From the NCBI GenBank assembly GCA_026414725.1, contig JAOAIL010000001.1, forward strand, positions 1 to 52,565: a DNA stretch of 52,565 bases, read 5' to 3'. How positions within the stretch are numbered: position 1 is the stretch's first letter; the number at the start of each line of letters is the position of its first letter. The DNA comes from a bacterium (GTDB lineage Bacteria > Ratteibacteria > UBA8468 > B48-G9 > JAFGKM01). This document shows, one piece after another, positions 35,010 to 43,433 of the stretch. The notes under the pieces are model-generated. The model ran no database searches, had not been told where the DNA came from, and saw only the letters and a program-made list of their open reading frames with translations. The position numbers and the translations under genes are program-made.

Positions 35010-35768
35010 ATGAAAGAAAAAAATATAAAGTTAATCATTACCTTCAATGGTAATAAATTTTATGGCTGGCAAAGACAGACAGAAAAAAGCAGTATACAGG
35101 GCACTATTGAAAAAATACTAAAAAAAATTACAGGAGAAGATATAAAACTCATCGGTTGTGGAAGAACTGACAGTAAAGTACACGCAATATCCTATACAGC
35201 CAATTTTAAGACAAAGAGCCATCTTACACCCGAACAGATTAAGAGAGCCCTTAATTCCAATCTGCCTTCTGATATTTATATAAAAGACGCTAAAGTTGTT
35301 TCCCCTGATTTTCATAGTAGATACAGTGCTAAAAAAAAGACATATAGATATCTTATTTTAAATTGTGAAAAAAGTCCTTTCTTACAGGGATTTGTCTGTT
35401 ATGTAAAAGAAAAACTTGATATAAATACTATGAAAAAATCAGCAAAGTATCTTACAGGAGAACATGACTTCTCTGCCTTTCAATCAGCAGGTAGCAGTAT
35501 AAAAAATACGATAAGAAAAGTTTATAATATTACCATCAAGAAAGAAAAAATTAGTATAGCTCCGGACATAAAGGTCATATCCATAGAGATAACAGCAGAT
35601 GGTTTTCTTTACAAGATGGCAAGAAATATTATTGGGACACTTATCTATGCAGGACTCGGGAAGATACCACCAGAGGATATACCTGAACTTATTACTCTAA
35701 AAGACAGGAAAAAAGTTCCACCTACTGCACCCCCTGAAGGGCTTTATTTGAAAAAGGTCTATTACTGA
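35010..35768 (+). CDS. truA: tRNA pseudouridine synthase A
   Basis: TruA makes pseudouridine at positions 38-40 of tRNA anticodon arms. The 252-residue product has the catalytic Asp in GCGRTDSKVHA (usually GRTDAGVHA, so two positions after the Asp differ), YGWQRQ near the start, and FLYKMARNIIGTL with PPEGLYL near the end. Length is normal. It lies 4 nt after rnfB. AAAGGA touches the ATG without spacing, so initiation may depend on coupling. Confidence 0.95.
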   Translation: MKEKNIKLIITFNGNKFYGWQRQTEKSSIQGTIEKILKKITGEDIKLIGCGRTDSKVHAISYTANFKTKSHLTPEQIKRALNSNLPSDIYIKDAKVVSPDFHSRYSAKKKTYRYLILNCEKSPFLQGFVCYVKEKLDINTMKKSAKYLTGEHDFSAFQSAGSSIKNTIRKVYNITIKKEKISIAPDIKVISIEITADGFLYKMARNIIGTLIYAGLGKIPPEDIPELITLKDRKKVPPTAPPEGLYLKKVYY

Positions 35769-35843
35769 GGATAAGGGAAACTTATTATTTTCTAAAAAGG
35801 ATTTCCTCACCCGAACAGTTTACTGTGAGAAAGAAGGAAAGAA

Positions 35844-36746
35844 ATGGATGGGATAAAGAAAGATTTAAATATAATAAGTAAAAATGTACAGGAAGATTTC
35901 CCACTACATACACTGACAAGTTTCAAAACAGGCGGACCAGCAAGATTTTTAATCACACCATCAGATGTAGAAGAAGCAAAAAAAATCATTGCCTGTTGTA
36001 AACAATATAATACACCTCTTTTAATCATTGGGATGGGCACCAATATGCTTATAAGTGATAATGGTTTTGATGGCGTTGTCCTATCTACTCAGGGACTTAA
36101 AGAAGTACTTGTTGAAAAAACATCCGTATACTCACAATCAGGGGTTTTGCTTTCAACCCTCCTAAACATTTGTATTATGGAATCACTATCAGGACTTGAA
36201 TTCCTTGCAGGAATACCTGGAACAGCAGGTGGTGCCATTATGTCAAATGCAGGACTTAAAGAAGAGTGGATATCAAAAAAAATAGTAAGTGTTACTGTCT
36301 TTCACCTCTCCTCTCTCAAGGAAGAAACAATATTAAAAGAAAAAATACAATTTGGTTATAGAAAAAGTGGTCTTGAAAAGTATTTCATTACGGGGGCTTT
36401 ATTCTCTCTTAACAAAGGGAAACAGGAAGAAATAAAACATAATATATCAATGTATATGAAACAACGTATTAAAACGCAACCACTGGAATATCCTTCTGCT
36501 GGTAGTGTATTTAAAAATCCACCGGGACTTTTTGCCGGGAAACTTATAGAAGATTGTGGACTGAAAGGATATAGTATAGGTGGTGCCTGTATATCTGAAA
36601 AACATGCCAATTTCATTATAAATAAAGGTAGTGCAACGTCTGAAGATATATATAAACTTATCTGCACTGTTAAGGAAAGAGTTAAAAAGATGTATAATAT
36701 AGAACTTGAAACAGAAATAAAAATTATTGGCAGTTTTGGAGGTTAA
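35844..36746 (+). CDS. murB: UDP-N-acetylenolpyruvoylglucosamine reductase
   Basis: MurB is the FAD enzyme that completes UDP-MurNAc in peptidoglycan synthesis. The 300-residue product shows FKTGGPARFLI, GMGTNMLISDNGF, GIPGTAGGAIMSNAG, the catalytic Ser in PSAGSVFKNP and the C-terminal Glu in ETEIKIIGSF. It looks like type II (short) MurB. GAAGGAAAG precedes the ATG. It begins the division-cell wall group and lies 75 nt after truA; that gap has a small ACAGT-TT-ACTGT inverted repeat but no clear promoter. Confidence 0.96.
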   Translation: MDGIKKDLNIISKNVQEDFPLHTLTSFKTGGPARFLITPSDVEEAKKIIACCKQYNTPLLIIGMGTNMLISDNGFDGVVLSTQGLKEVLVEKTSVYSQSGVLLSTLLNICIMESLSGLEFLAGIPGTAGGAIMSNAGLKEEWISKKIVSVTVFHLSSLKEETILKEKIQFGYRKSGLEKYFITGALFSLNKGKQEEIKHNISMYMKQRIKTQPLEYPSAGSVFKNPPGLFAGKLIEDCGLKGYSIGGACISEKHANFIINKGSATSEDIYKLICTVKERVKKMYNIELETEIKIIGSFGG

Positions 36747-36752
36747 TATAAA

Positions 36753-37673
36753 ATGAAAATAGTCGTACTTTATGGTGGAGATAGTCCTGAAAGGGAAATA
36801 TCCTTACGTTCTGGGAAAGCAATAGCAAAGGCACTGAAAAGAAAAGGTCATCGTGTATGGCTTCTTGATACAGTAAAGAAAAATTTCAGTAAAAATATCC
36901 TGAGTATAAAACCGGATTGTGTTTTCATAGCACTTCACGGAGAAAAAGGGGAAGACGGAACTATACAGGGACTTCTTGAAATACTCGGTATCCCTTATAC
37001 TGGCTCTGGTGTCCGGGCATCAGCGATATGTATGAACAAAATTATTACAAAAAAGTTGTTGATATATCATAAGATACCCACGCCAATGTTTGTAGAAGTA
37101 GAAAAAGGTAATATTCTAAAAATGCCTTTTTCTTTTCCTGTTGTTGTAAAACCAGCAAATATGGGCTCAACCATAGGTATAAAAATTGTGAAAAATAAGC
37201 AAGAGATGCTTAATGCTATGAAGGATTGTTTTGAACTTGACAGTGAAGTATTTATTGAGGAATATATAAAAGGAATAGAGATTACAGCAGGTATATTAGG
37301 AAACGACACGCTGGATATACTACCTGTTATTGAAATAGAAACACCTACAGGGTTCTATGACTATAAAGCAAAATATACTCCGGGTGGAAGTAAACATATC
37401 ATCCCTGCCAGAGTAGATAAAAAGACACTAAAGAAGATAGAGAATATAGCCATAAAGACATATAAGATACTCGGATGTTCTGGTTTTGCAAGGATGGAAA
37501 TGATAGTAAGAAAAGGCATACCTTACATACTTGATGTGAATACAATACCGGGTATGACAGATACAAGTTTATTTCCTGATGCAGCGAAAGCGAAAGGGAT
37601 TCAATTTGATGATTTATGTGAGAAGATTGTAATGTTAGGACTTGAAAGATGGCAAAAACAGAAGAGAGGATAA
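36753..37673 (+). CDS. ddl: D-alanine--D-alanine ligase
   Basis: An ATP-grasp ligase of 306 residues that makes the D-Ala-D-Ala dipeptide used in peptidoglycan. It begins VVLYGGDSPEREISLRSG and shows ALHGEKGEDGTIQG, VKPANMGSTIGI and, near the end, EMIVRKG and LDVNTIPGMTDTSLFP, the expected substrate and ATP-binding motifs. Length is normal. GGAGG lies upstream of the ATG, and it follows murB by 6 nt. Its end overlaps ftsQ by 25 nt. Confidence 0.97.
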   Translation: MKIVVLYGGDSPEREISLRSGKAIAKALKRKGHRVWLLDTVKKNFSKNILSIKPDCVFIALHGEKGEDGTIQGLLEILGIPYTGSGVRASAICMNKIITKKLLIYHKIPTPMFVEVEKGNILKMPFSFPVVVKPANMGSTIGIKIVKNKQEMLNAMKDCFELDSEVFIEEYIKGIEITAGILGNDTLDILPVIEIETPTGFYDYKAKYTPGGSKHIIPARVDKKTLKKIENIAIKTYKILGCSGFARMEMIVRKGIPYILDVNTIPGMTDTSLFPDAAKAKGIQFDDLCEKIVMLGLERWQKQKRG

Positions 37674-38446
37674 AAGAAATACGACAACTGGTATGGAGTA
37701 AAAGGAAACGAAAAATAAAAATCGCTTCTATTGTTATCGGAATTGTCATACTGATAACAGCGATATTAAATATTGAACGTCTTTTAACTGCTCTCTTCTG
37801 GGATATGGAATTATTTTATGTAAAAAAGGTCAAGATTATACCGGAAGATGCAAAGCGATTACTTGCAGGCACATTAGAAATAGAAAATCCAGGAAACTTA
37901 CTTTTTCTTGATATAGAGGAGTTAAACAACAGGATATCAAAGATACGAGAAGTAGAAAAATGTTATATAACAAAAGAGTTCCCTTCTACCCTGAAGATTG
38001 AAATAATTGTTAGAAAACCATGGGTATTTATAGAAAAAAACTGGGGTGGCATATTTATAGACAGGGAAGGGAAATTCGTTGAAACATCTACCAGTCCATC
38101 TTTCTACCTAAAAGTAAGCGGAATAGAAACAGAAGGGGATGGTGTGGCAGAAGATGAATTATGGAAATTAGAAACTTTACAGGAAATAGAAAAATGGTAT
38201 AATTTTTACAATCTACAGCGATATTTTAAACTTGAAAAAATAACAATAAAAAAACCCACAGAGATATTATTAAATGAAACAGAAACTATCAGAAAAATAA
38301 TTATAACAAGAGATAACATAGAAGATACTCTTAATAAGGTCAAAATTGTTCTTGAAGAATGCGAAAAAAGTGGTAAAGAATGGGAATATATTGAAGGCAG
38401 GTTTAAAGACCCGGTAGTAAAATATAAAATAGCAGATTCTAAATAA
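37649..38446 (+). CDS. ftsQ: Cell division protein FtsQ/DivIB
   Basis: A bitopic membrane protein of 265 residues: a charged cytoplasmic start, one helix at about 24-42, and a POTRA domain (VKKVKIIPEDAKRLLAG...LFLDIEELNNRI) followed by the FtsQ beta region (VFIEKNWGGIFIDREGKF). It joins the divisome and links FtsB/FtsL. Sequence identity in this family is low, but order and context are convincing: it sits between ddl and ftsA as in many dcw clusters. Confidence 0.88.
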   Translation: MAKTEERIKEIRQLVWSKRKRKIKIASIVIGIVILITAILNIERLLTALFWDMELFYVKKVKIIPEDAKRLLAGTLEIENPGNLLFLDIEELNNRISKIREVEKCYITKEFPSTLKIEIIVRKPWVFIEKNWGGIFIDREGKFVETSTSPSFYLKVSGIETEGDGVAEDELWKLETLQEIEKWYNFYNLQRYFKLEKITIKKPTEILLNETETIRKIIITRDNIEDTLNKVKIVLEECEKSGKEWEYIEGRFKDPVVKYKIADSK

Positions 38447-38474
38447 TTATAGAGTAATTTGTAAAATTTAACCG

Positions 38475-39713
38475 ATGAATGAAAATATAATTACAGTTCT
38501 GGATATAGGAACAAGTAAGATATTTGGACTTTCAGCCCTGATAAAAAACACAGGAATTGAGATTATCGCTACCGATATTCAACTCTTATCTGAAGAAGTG
38601 ATAAAGAAAGGTAGAGTTGTTGATATTGAAGAGACAACGAATACTATTTTTTCTGTTCTTAAAAACCTTCAGGCAAAGATAGGAGAAAATATTGACTGGG
38701 TTACTATAAGTATAGGAGGAGGACATCTTAAAGGTGAAAACCACAGAAGAAGTATCCCTATTGAACCATCAGGAAGAGAAATAAGCGATAATGATATTCA
38801 AATATTACGAAGAGAACTGAATAGTACCATCTTTGCAGAAAGAGGTTCCGGCAAAAAAATACTTTATACTGTGCCGAGAGAATACAGGGTAGATAATCTG
38901 AACATAACAAAAAAAGAACCAGTAGGAATGCACGGTAATGTACTTGAAATGTCTGTTCACAGTATAACGGTAGATGCCAATCCACTTCAGGACATTAAAA
39001 ACTGTATAAAAAACGCAGGTGCGCAGGTTGATACAATTTATCCACATTCATGGGCAGCCGCAGAGGCAGTACTTACAGAAGAAGAGAAAAAAACAGGATG
39101 CTTGCTTATAGATATAGGGAAAGGGACAACAGATATATGTTTTTTCATAGATGGCACGATTGCAGTCACTGAATCAATAAAAATTGGGGATGGACTTATA
39201 GATAGTGACCTTTCACGACTTTTACATACCTCTTTAACCTATGCAGAAGAACTTAAAAAAAATTATGGATATGCATATCCTTTATTAAAAGAAGATAATA
39301 ATAGTGTATTTTCACAAACAGTAGAAATTATAAGCACATCTGGTAAACTATCAAAAGATGTAACTGTGGGGCAGATATCAAACATCACATATGACAGATT
39401 AAATGAACTATTTTCTAATTATATAAAACCTATTATTATGCATACAGGGGAAGCAAGTATTATAGGGTCAAACATAGTCATTACAGGTGGTGGTGCTAAA
39501 ATTAAGGATATAACAGTGCTATCAGAAAAGGTATTTGGACTACCATCAAGAATAGGAAAACCCAAAAATCTTCCAGGGCTTGAAATAACCTATCATCAGC
39601 CAGAATTCAGTGTAGGGATAGGACTTGTTATGTTAGCATCACAGCAGGCAAGAAAACATAAAGTTAAGGACCCTTTACAGAAAGTAAAAGAGTTTCTCGG
39701 GAAAATTTTTTAG
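38475..39713 (+). CDS. ftsA: Cell division protein FtsA
   Basis: An actin-like ATPase of 412 residues that tethers FtsZ to the membrane. Motifs include VLDIGTSKIFGL (phosphate 1), CLLIDIGKGTTDICFF (phosphate 2), the 1C SHS2 region near residues 80-170, IVITGGGAKI (adenosine motif) and an amphipathic C-terminal tail (KVKEFLGKIF). The ATG has no Shine-Dalgarno sequence; TAAAAT ends 7 nt before it. It lies 28 nt after ftsQ and 3-33 nt before ftsZ depending on the ftsZ start. Confidence 0.95.
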   Translation: MNENIITVLDIGTSKIFGLSALIKNTGIEIIATDIQLLSEEVIKKGRVVDIEETTNTIFSVLKNLQAKIGENIDWVTISIGGGHLKGENHRRSIPIEPSGREISDNDIQILRRELNSTIFAERGSGKKILYTVPREYRVDNLNITKKEPVGMHGNVLEMSVHSITVDANPLQDIKNCIKNAGAQVDTIYPHSWAAAEAVLTEEEKKTGCLLIDIGKGTTDICFFIDGTIAVTESIKIGDGLIDSDLSRLLHTSLTYAEELKKNYGYAYPLLKEDNNSVFSQTVEIISTSGKLSKDVTVGQISNITYDRLNELFSNYIKPIIMHTGEASIIGSNIVITGGGAKIKDITVLSEKVFGLPSRIGKPKNLPGLEITYHQPEFSVGIGLVMLASQQARKHKVKDPLQKVKEFLGKIF

Positions 39714-39746
39714 AAAATGGCGAAATTGTCCAAAGGACGGGCACAG

Positions 39747-40835
39747 ATGATTAAATTTATAGAGGAAAATGATAATGCTGGAACAATAAATGTGAAAGTG
39801 GTTGGAGTTGGAAATGCTGGTAGTAATATCGTCTCAAGGATATACGGGAAAATAGATGGAGTGAAGTTTGTTGTGTTTAACACAGATATAAATGCTTTAA
39901 AACATGCAAAGGCAGATTATAAAATACAGATAGGTGAAAAAACCACCAATGGCAGAGGAACAGGCACTGACCCTGAAAAGGGAAAATTTGCAGCAAATGA
40001 AGACAAAGAAAAGATAACAGAGGCACTGAAAAATACTAATATTGTGTTTCTTGTTGCAGGATTAGGAGGTGGAACAGGGACAGGTAGTTCTCCTGCAATA
40101 GCAAAATTTGCAAAGGATACGGGTGCCATAGTTATATCAATAGTTACAACACCATTTGATTTTGAAGGAGAAAAGAGAATTAACTTTGCAACAAACGGTA
40201 TACAAATACTTGAAGCCAATGTTGATACTCTTATTCATATACCCAACCAGAAACTATATGAAATTGTTGAGGACAACATATCTATGGCAGATGCTTTTGG
40301 TAAAATTGATGATAGAATAACAAACATAATTACAGCGATTTCTGACCTTATATATAAACCCAAACTTCTTGATATTGACTTTGCAGATATATGCACAGTG
40401 GTAGAGAATGCAGGAAGAGGAATAGTAGGATTAGGTTATGGCAGAGGTGAGGGCAGAATAGAAAAAGCAGCGAGAGATACAATTAACGACCCCCTGATAG
40501 AAAAAGGTGATATAATGGAAGCAAAAAATATCCTGATAAGCATCACAGGAAGCGACCTTTCGTTGAAAGAATTTGGTGAAGCAATGAATATAATACAGAA
40601 TAGAATATCTTCCCCTTCAAGGAAATTAGGAGTAACATTAGACCCTGATATGGAAAGTGAAGTGAAAATTACACTACTTGCTACAGGTATCGGTAGTAAA
40701 CAAAGAGAGCCAATTAAAAAAACTGCCGAAGTAAAACCAACTAAGGAATCAGGAGAACTGCCGCTAACGAAAAAAGATGATGATGACGATATTGATATTC
40801 CTCCTTCAATAAGAAACCCGAAAGGTAAAATATGA
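39747..40835 (+). CDS. ftsZ: Cell division protein FtsZ (divergent)
   Basis: A tubulin-like GTPase of 362 residues. The GTP signature GGGTGTGSS is near residue 107 (usually GGGTGTGAA). The first glycine loop is GVGNAGSN instead of GVGGGGSN. The T7 catalytic loop reads DIDFAD near 208 where most FtsZ have NxDxxD. The C-terminal peptide DIDIPPSIRNPK is present for FtsA binding, after a short linker. I prefer the ATG at 39747 (MIKFIEEN, the family-like N-terminus, with AGGA upstream); the ATG at 39717 would add ten residues. Its stop overlaps the isomerase start as ATGA. Confidence 0.93.
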   Translation: MIKFIEENDNAGTINVKVVGVGNAGSNIVSRIYGKIDGVKFVVFNTDINALKHAKADYKIQIGEKTTNGRGTGTDPEKGKFAANEDKEKITEALKNTNIVFLVAGLGGGTGTGSSPAIAKFAKDTGAIVISIVTTPFDFEGEKRINFATNGIQILEANVDTLIHIPNQKLYEIVEDNISMADAFGKIDDRITNIITAISDLIYKPKLLDIDFADICTVVENAGRGIVGLGYGRGEGRIEKAARDTINDPLIEKGDIMEAKNILISITGSDLSLKEFGEAMNIIQNRISSPSRKLGVTLDPDMESEVKITLLATGIGSKQREPIKKTAEVKPTKESGELPLTKKDDDDDIDIPPSIRNPKGKI

Positions 40836-41641
40836 AAATTGGTATATGTAATGAGATGTTTAAGAACTGGGAACTGGAAAATATCTTTTCTTTTGTGAAA
40901 GGGACCGGATATGAAGGAATTGAAATAGCACCCTTTACACTTGCCGATTCAGTGGATATGATACCGGAACAAAAAAGAAAGGAAATAAGAGAACTTTCCC
41001 ACAGGTATAATATAGACATTATAGGAACACACTGGCTTTTAGTAAAGCCAGAAGGACTTTCTGTATCAACAGGTGACAGGACTTTAAGGGATAAGACCGC
41101 AGATTATCTATGTAAACTTGTCCATTTTACAGCAGATATAGGTGGTTCCCTTATGGTATTTGGCTCACCAAAACAGAGGAGTATTGGAGAAGGGCAGACA
41201 AAACAAGAGGTAAAAGAAAATGTAAAAGAGGTTCTGATAGAGGTACTTAAAGAATGTGAAAAAAGAAAGATTTTTTTATGTCTTGAACCACTGGCAAGGA
41301 CAGAAACAAATTTTATCAATACTGCAGAAGAAGCAATAGAAATTATAGAAGAAATATCCCATCCATACCTTAAACTTCATTTAGATGTAAAAGCAATGAG
41401 TGATGAAGAAAAAACAATTCCTGATATAATACAGTCAAGTAAAAAATATCTTAAACACTTCCATGCCAATGATAAAAATTTAGGTGGACCTGGCTCAGGA
41501 GATATTGACTTTACACCCATCATAAACACATTAAAACAAATAGGATATGATGGATGGTTATCTATTGAGGTATTTGACTTCTCCCCGGGACCTGAAAACA
41601 TAGCAAGAAAAGGTATTGAATATCTAAAGAAATTTTTATAA
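40832..41641 (+). CDS. Sugar phosphate isomerase/epimerase (TIM barrel), third copy
   Basis: A 269-residue TIM barrel of the AP-endonuclease-2 family. Stretches FCLEPLARTE-like (LCLEPLARTETNF), LHLDVKAMS, HFHANDKNLGGPGSGDID and WLSIEVFDFSPG match the metal-binding pattern and resemble 3-ketoglycoside or tagatose-type epimerases. The substrate is unknown. Its ATG overlaps the ftsZ stop by four bases, which implies coupled translation with a division gene; this is unusual. A class V aminotransferase follows after 27 nt. Confidence 0.87.
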   Translation: MKIGICNEMFKNWELENIFSFVKGTGYEGIEIAPFTLADSVDMIPEQKRKEIRELSHRYNIDIIGTHWLLVKPEGLSVSTGDRTLRDKTADYLCKLVHFTADIGGSLMVFGSPKQRSIGEGQTKQEVKENVKEVLIEVLKECEKRKIFLCLEPLARTETNFINTAEEAIEIIEEISHPYLKLHLDVKAMSDEEKTIPDIIQSSKKYLKHFHANDKNLGGPGSGDIDFTPIINTLKQIGYDGWLSIEVFDFSPGPENIARKGIEYLKKFL

Positions 41642-41668
41642 CCCCTATAATAAGGGAAAGGAGAAAAA

Positions 41669-42814
41669 ATGTTAAAGAAACGGCTTTTTACACCAGGCCC
41701 TACATCTGTTCCCGAAGAAGTATTATTGGAAATGGCATCTCCTATTATGCATCATAGAACCGACGAATTTATAAAAATTGCCGGAGAGGTATTTGAAGGG
41801 TTGAAGTATGTATTCCAGACAAAAAACGATGTATTCATTATTGCCTCTTCAGGAACAGGAGCAATGGAAGCAAGTGTGGTAAACTTTCTTTCTGAAGGTG
41901 ATAAAGTAATAGTAATCTCTGGTGGTAAGTTTGGAGAAAGGTTTAAGGAAATATCTACTGCCTATAAACTGGATGTAATACCTGTAGAACTTGAATGGGG
42001 GAAGAAATTAAATTCCGATGTAGTCAAAAATCTATTAGAGAAGAATAGAGATGTAAAAGCGGTCTTCAGTACACTATGTGAAACATCTACAGCAACACAC
42101 TTTGATATAGAAGCGCTGGGAGAGATTGTATCAAAATATGATGATACAATACTTGTTGTTGATACAATAAGTTCACTCGGAGCAATGCCATGCCTTACAG
42201 ATGAGTGGAAGATAGATGTTGTAGTTACTGGCTCACAGAAGGCATTTATGTTACCACCAGGGCTTGCTTTTATCTCTGTAAGTGAAAAAGCGTGGAAAAA
42301 AACAGAAACATCAAATCTCCCAAAATATTATTTCAACCTTAAAAAATATAAGAAGACACTTGCTAAAAATGATTTCCCCTTTACCATCCCTGTATCTCTG
42401 GTAGTGGGCTTAAGAAAGTCCTTACAGATGATTAAAAACATCGGGATTGAAAAGATATGGGAAGAACACCGTCTCCGTGCTGAAGCAACGAGACAGGCAC
42501 TTATATCAGCAGGGTTAAAACTTCTATCTGAAAATCCTTCAGATGCAGTAACAGCAGTCCTTCTCCCTGAAGGTGTGGATGGTGATAAACTGGTAAAAAT
42601 TTTAAGGACAAAGTATGGTATGTCTATTGCAGGTGGACAGGACCATCTTAAAGGCAAAATCATAAGAATCTCACATCTGGGATGGCAGGATGAGTTTGAT
42701 GTCCTTACCGCAATAAGTGCTGTTGGTGTGGGTTTAAAAGAGATGGGTGTGGATATTGATATAGAAAAAGGATTATCTATTGCCCGTAAGATTCTTTTTG
42801 GTTCTGCTCGGTAA
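41669..42814 (+). CDS. Class V aminotransferase (serine-pyruvate/alanine-glyoxylate type)
   Basis: A PLP enzyme of 381 residues. It begins RLFTPGPTSVPEEVLLEM, then SSGTGAMEASV, DTISSLGAMP and the PLP Lys in TGSQKAFMLPPG (near residue 192). Homologues use alanine, serine or phosphoserine-related substrates with glyoxylate or pyruvate; in some bacteria and archaea they serve in serine synthesis. With cysE in the same window, a serine-cysteine role is possible. GAAAGGAG precedes the ATG. It converges with the AbiE genes, 4 nt apart, and no terminator is visible between them. Confidence 0.92.
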   Translation: MLKKRLFTPGPTSVPEEVLLEMASPIMHHRTDEFIKIAGEVFEGLKYVFQTKNDVFIIASSGTGAMEASVVNFLSEGDKVIVISGGKFGERFKEISTAYKLDVIPVELEWGKKLNSDVVKNLLEKNRDVKAVFSTLCETSTATHFDIEALGEIVSKYDDTILVVDTISSLGAMPCLTDEWKIDVVVTGSQKAFMLPPGLAFISVSEKAWKKTETSNLPKYYFNLKKYKKTLAKNDFPFTIPVSLVVGLRKSLQMIKNIGIEKIWEEHRLRAEATRQALISAGLKLLSENPSDAVTAVLLPEGVDGDKLVKILRTKYGMSIAGGQDHLKGKIIRISHLGWQDEFDVLTAISAVGVGLKEMGVDIDIEKGLSIARKILFGSAR

Positions 42815-42818
42815 AGGA

Positions 42819-43433
42819 TTATCTGGTTTGTTCCAGTAGAATTTCCTGAAAGAGCCGAGCAACGGTAGATTTTCTCCTTTTCGCTCTTATCATTGCAATA
42901 AATTTTTCTGCACGGCGGATACTAAAATCCTTAGAGATTTCTATCTCTGGAAGGGTATAAAAGAGACGGGATTTTGCAGGAGAAAAATACAGAAAATCAA
43001 TAAGTGCCTTTTCCTGTGTTGCAATATAAAATCCTTCCTTTGATTTTTTATATCCACAGAAAAACGACGGCTGGATATGATGGATTGAAACATTACCTAA
43101 TGGGGTTCTGAACAAGCGAGTTCTTGAAAGGGAAACAATATACAATATATTCGGTACCTGAGAGATAATTCCGTAATAATAAAGCGCACTTTGTAAAGAA
43201 ATATAATAAGGCAGAGGACTGGTTAAATATTCTGCTAAATTCCATAGTGTTACTTTATCTTGTATAACCCATAATCCTCTCTTCACATTCACTACATATC
43301 CTGAATCTCTTAATCTCTCCATAATCTTGCTTGCATTTGCTTTTCTCACATTAAGACATTGAGAAACATCATCTGTTTTCAAAACAGGTTGGTTTAATTG
43401 CAAAATTTTTATATATGCATCTACAAGTTTCAT
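42819..43433 (-). CDS. abiEi: AbiEi-family type IV antitoxin / transcriptional regulator
   Basis: The 204-residue product has an N-terminal winged-helix region (about 10-60, DDVSQCLNVRKANASKIMER...GYVVNVKRGLW) and the AbiEi C-terminal pattern (YYISLQSALYYYGI, ATQEKALIDFLYF). In the AbiE system this protein opposes the AbiEii toxin and represses its own promoter by binding inverted repeats. Its start overlaps the toxin stop (ATGA). Here it follows the toxin gene, the reverse of the usual abiEi-abiEii order. Confidence 0.85.
   Translation of the reverse strand: MKLVDAYIKILQLNQPVLKTDDVSQCLNVRKANASKIMERLRDSGYVVNVKRGLWVIQDKVTLWNLAEYLTSPLPYYISLQSALYYYGIISQVPNILYIVSLSRTRLFRTPLGNVSIHHIQPSFFCGYKKSKEGFYIATQEKALIDFLYFSPAKSRLFYTLPEIEISKDFSIRRAEKFIAMIRAKRRKSTVARLFQEILLEQTR

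Noticed and set aside
41641-41668. TATAAT between the third isomerase and the aminotransferase as a promoter
   Set aside because: No -35 at a suitable distance; the gap is 27 nt inside an apparent operon, and such boxes arise by chance in AT-rich DNA.
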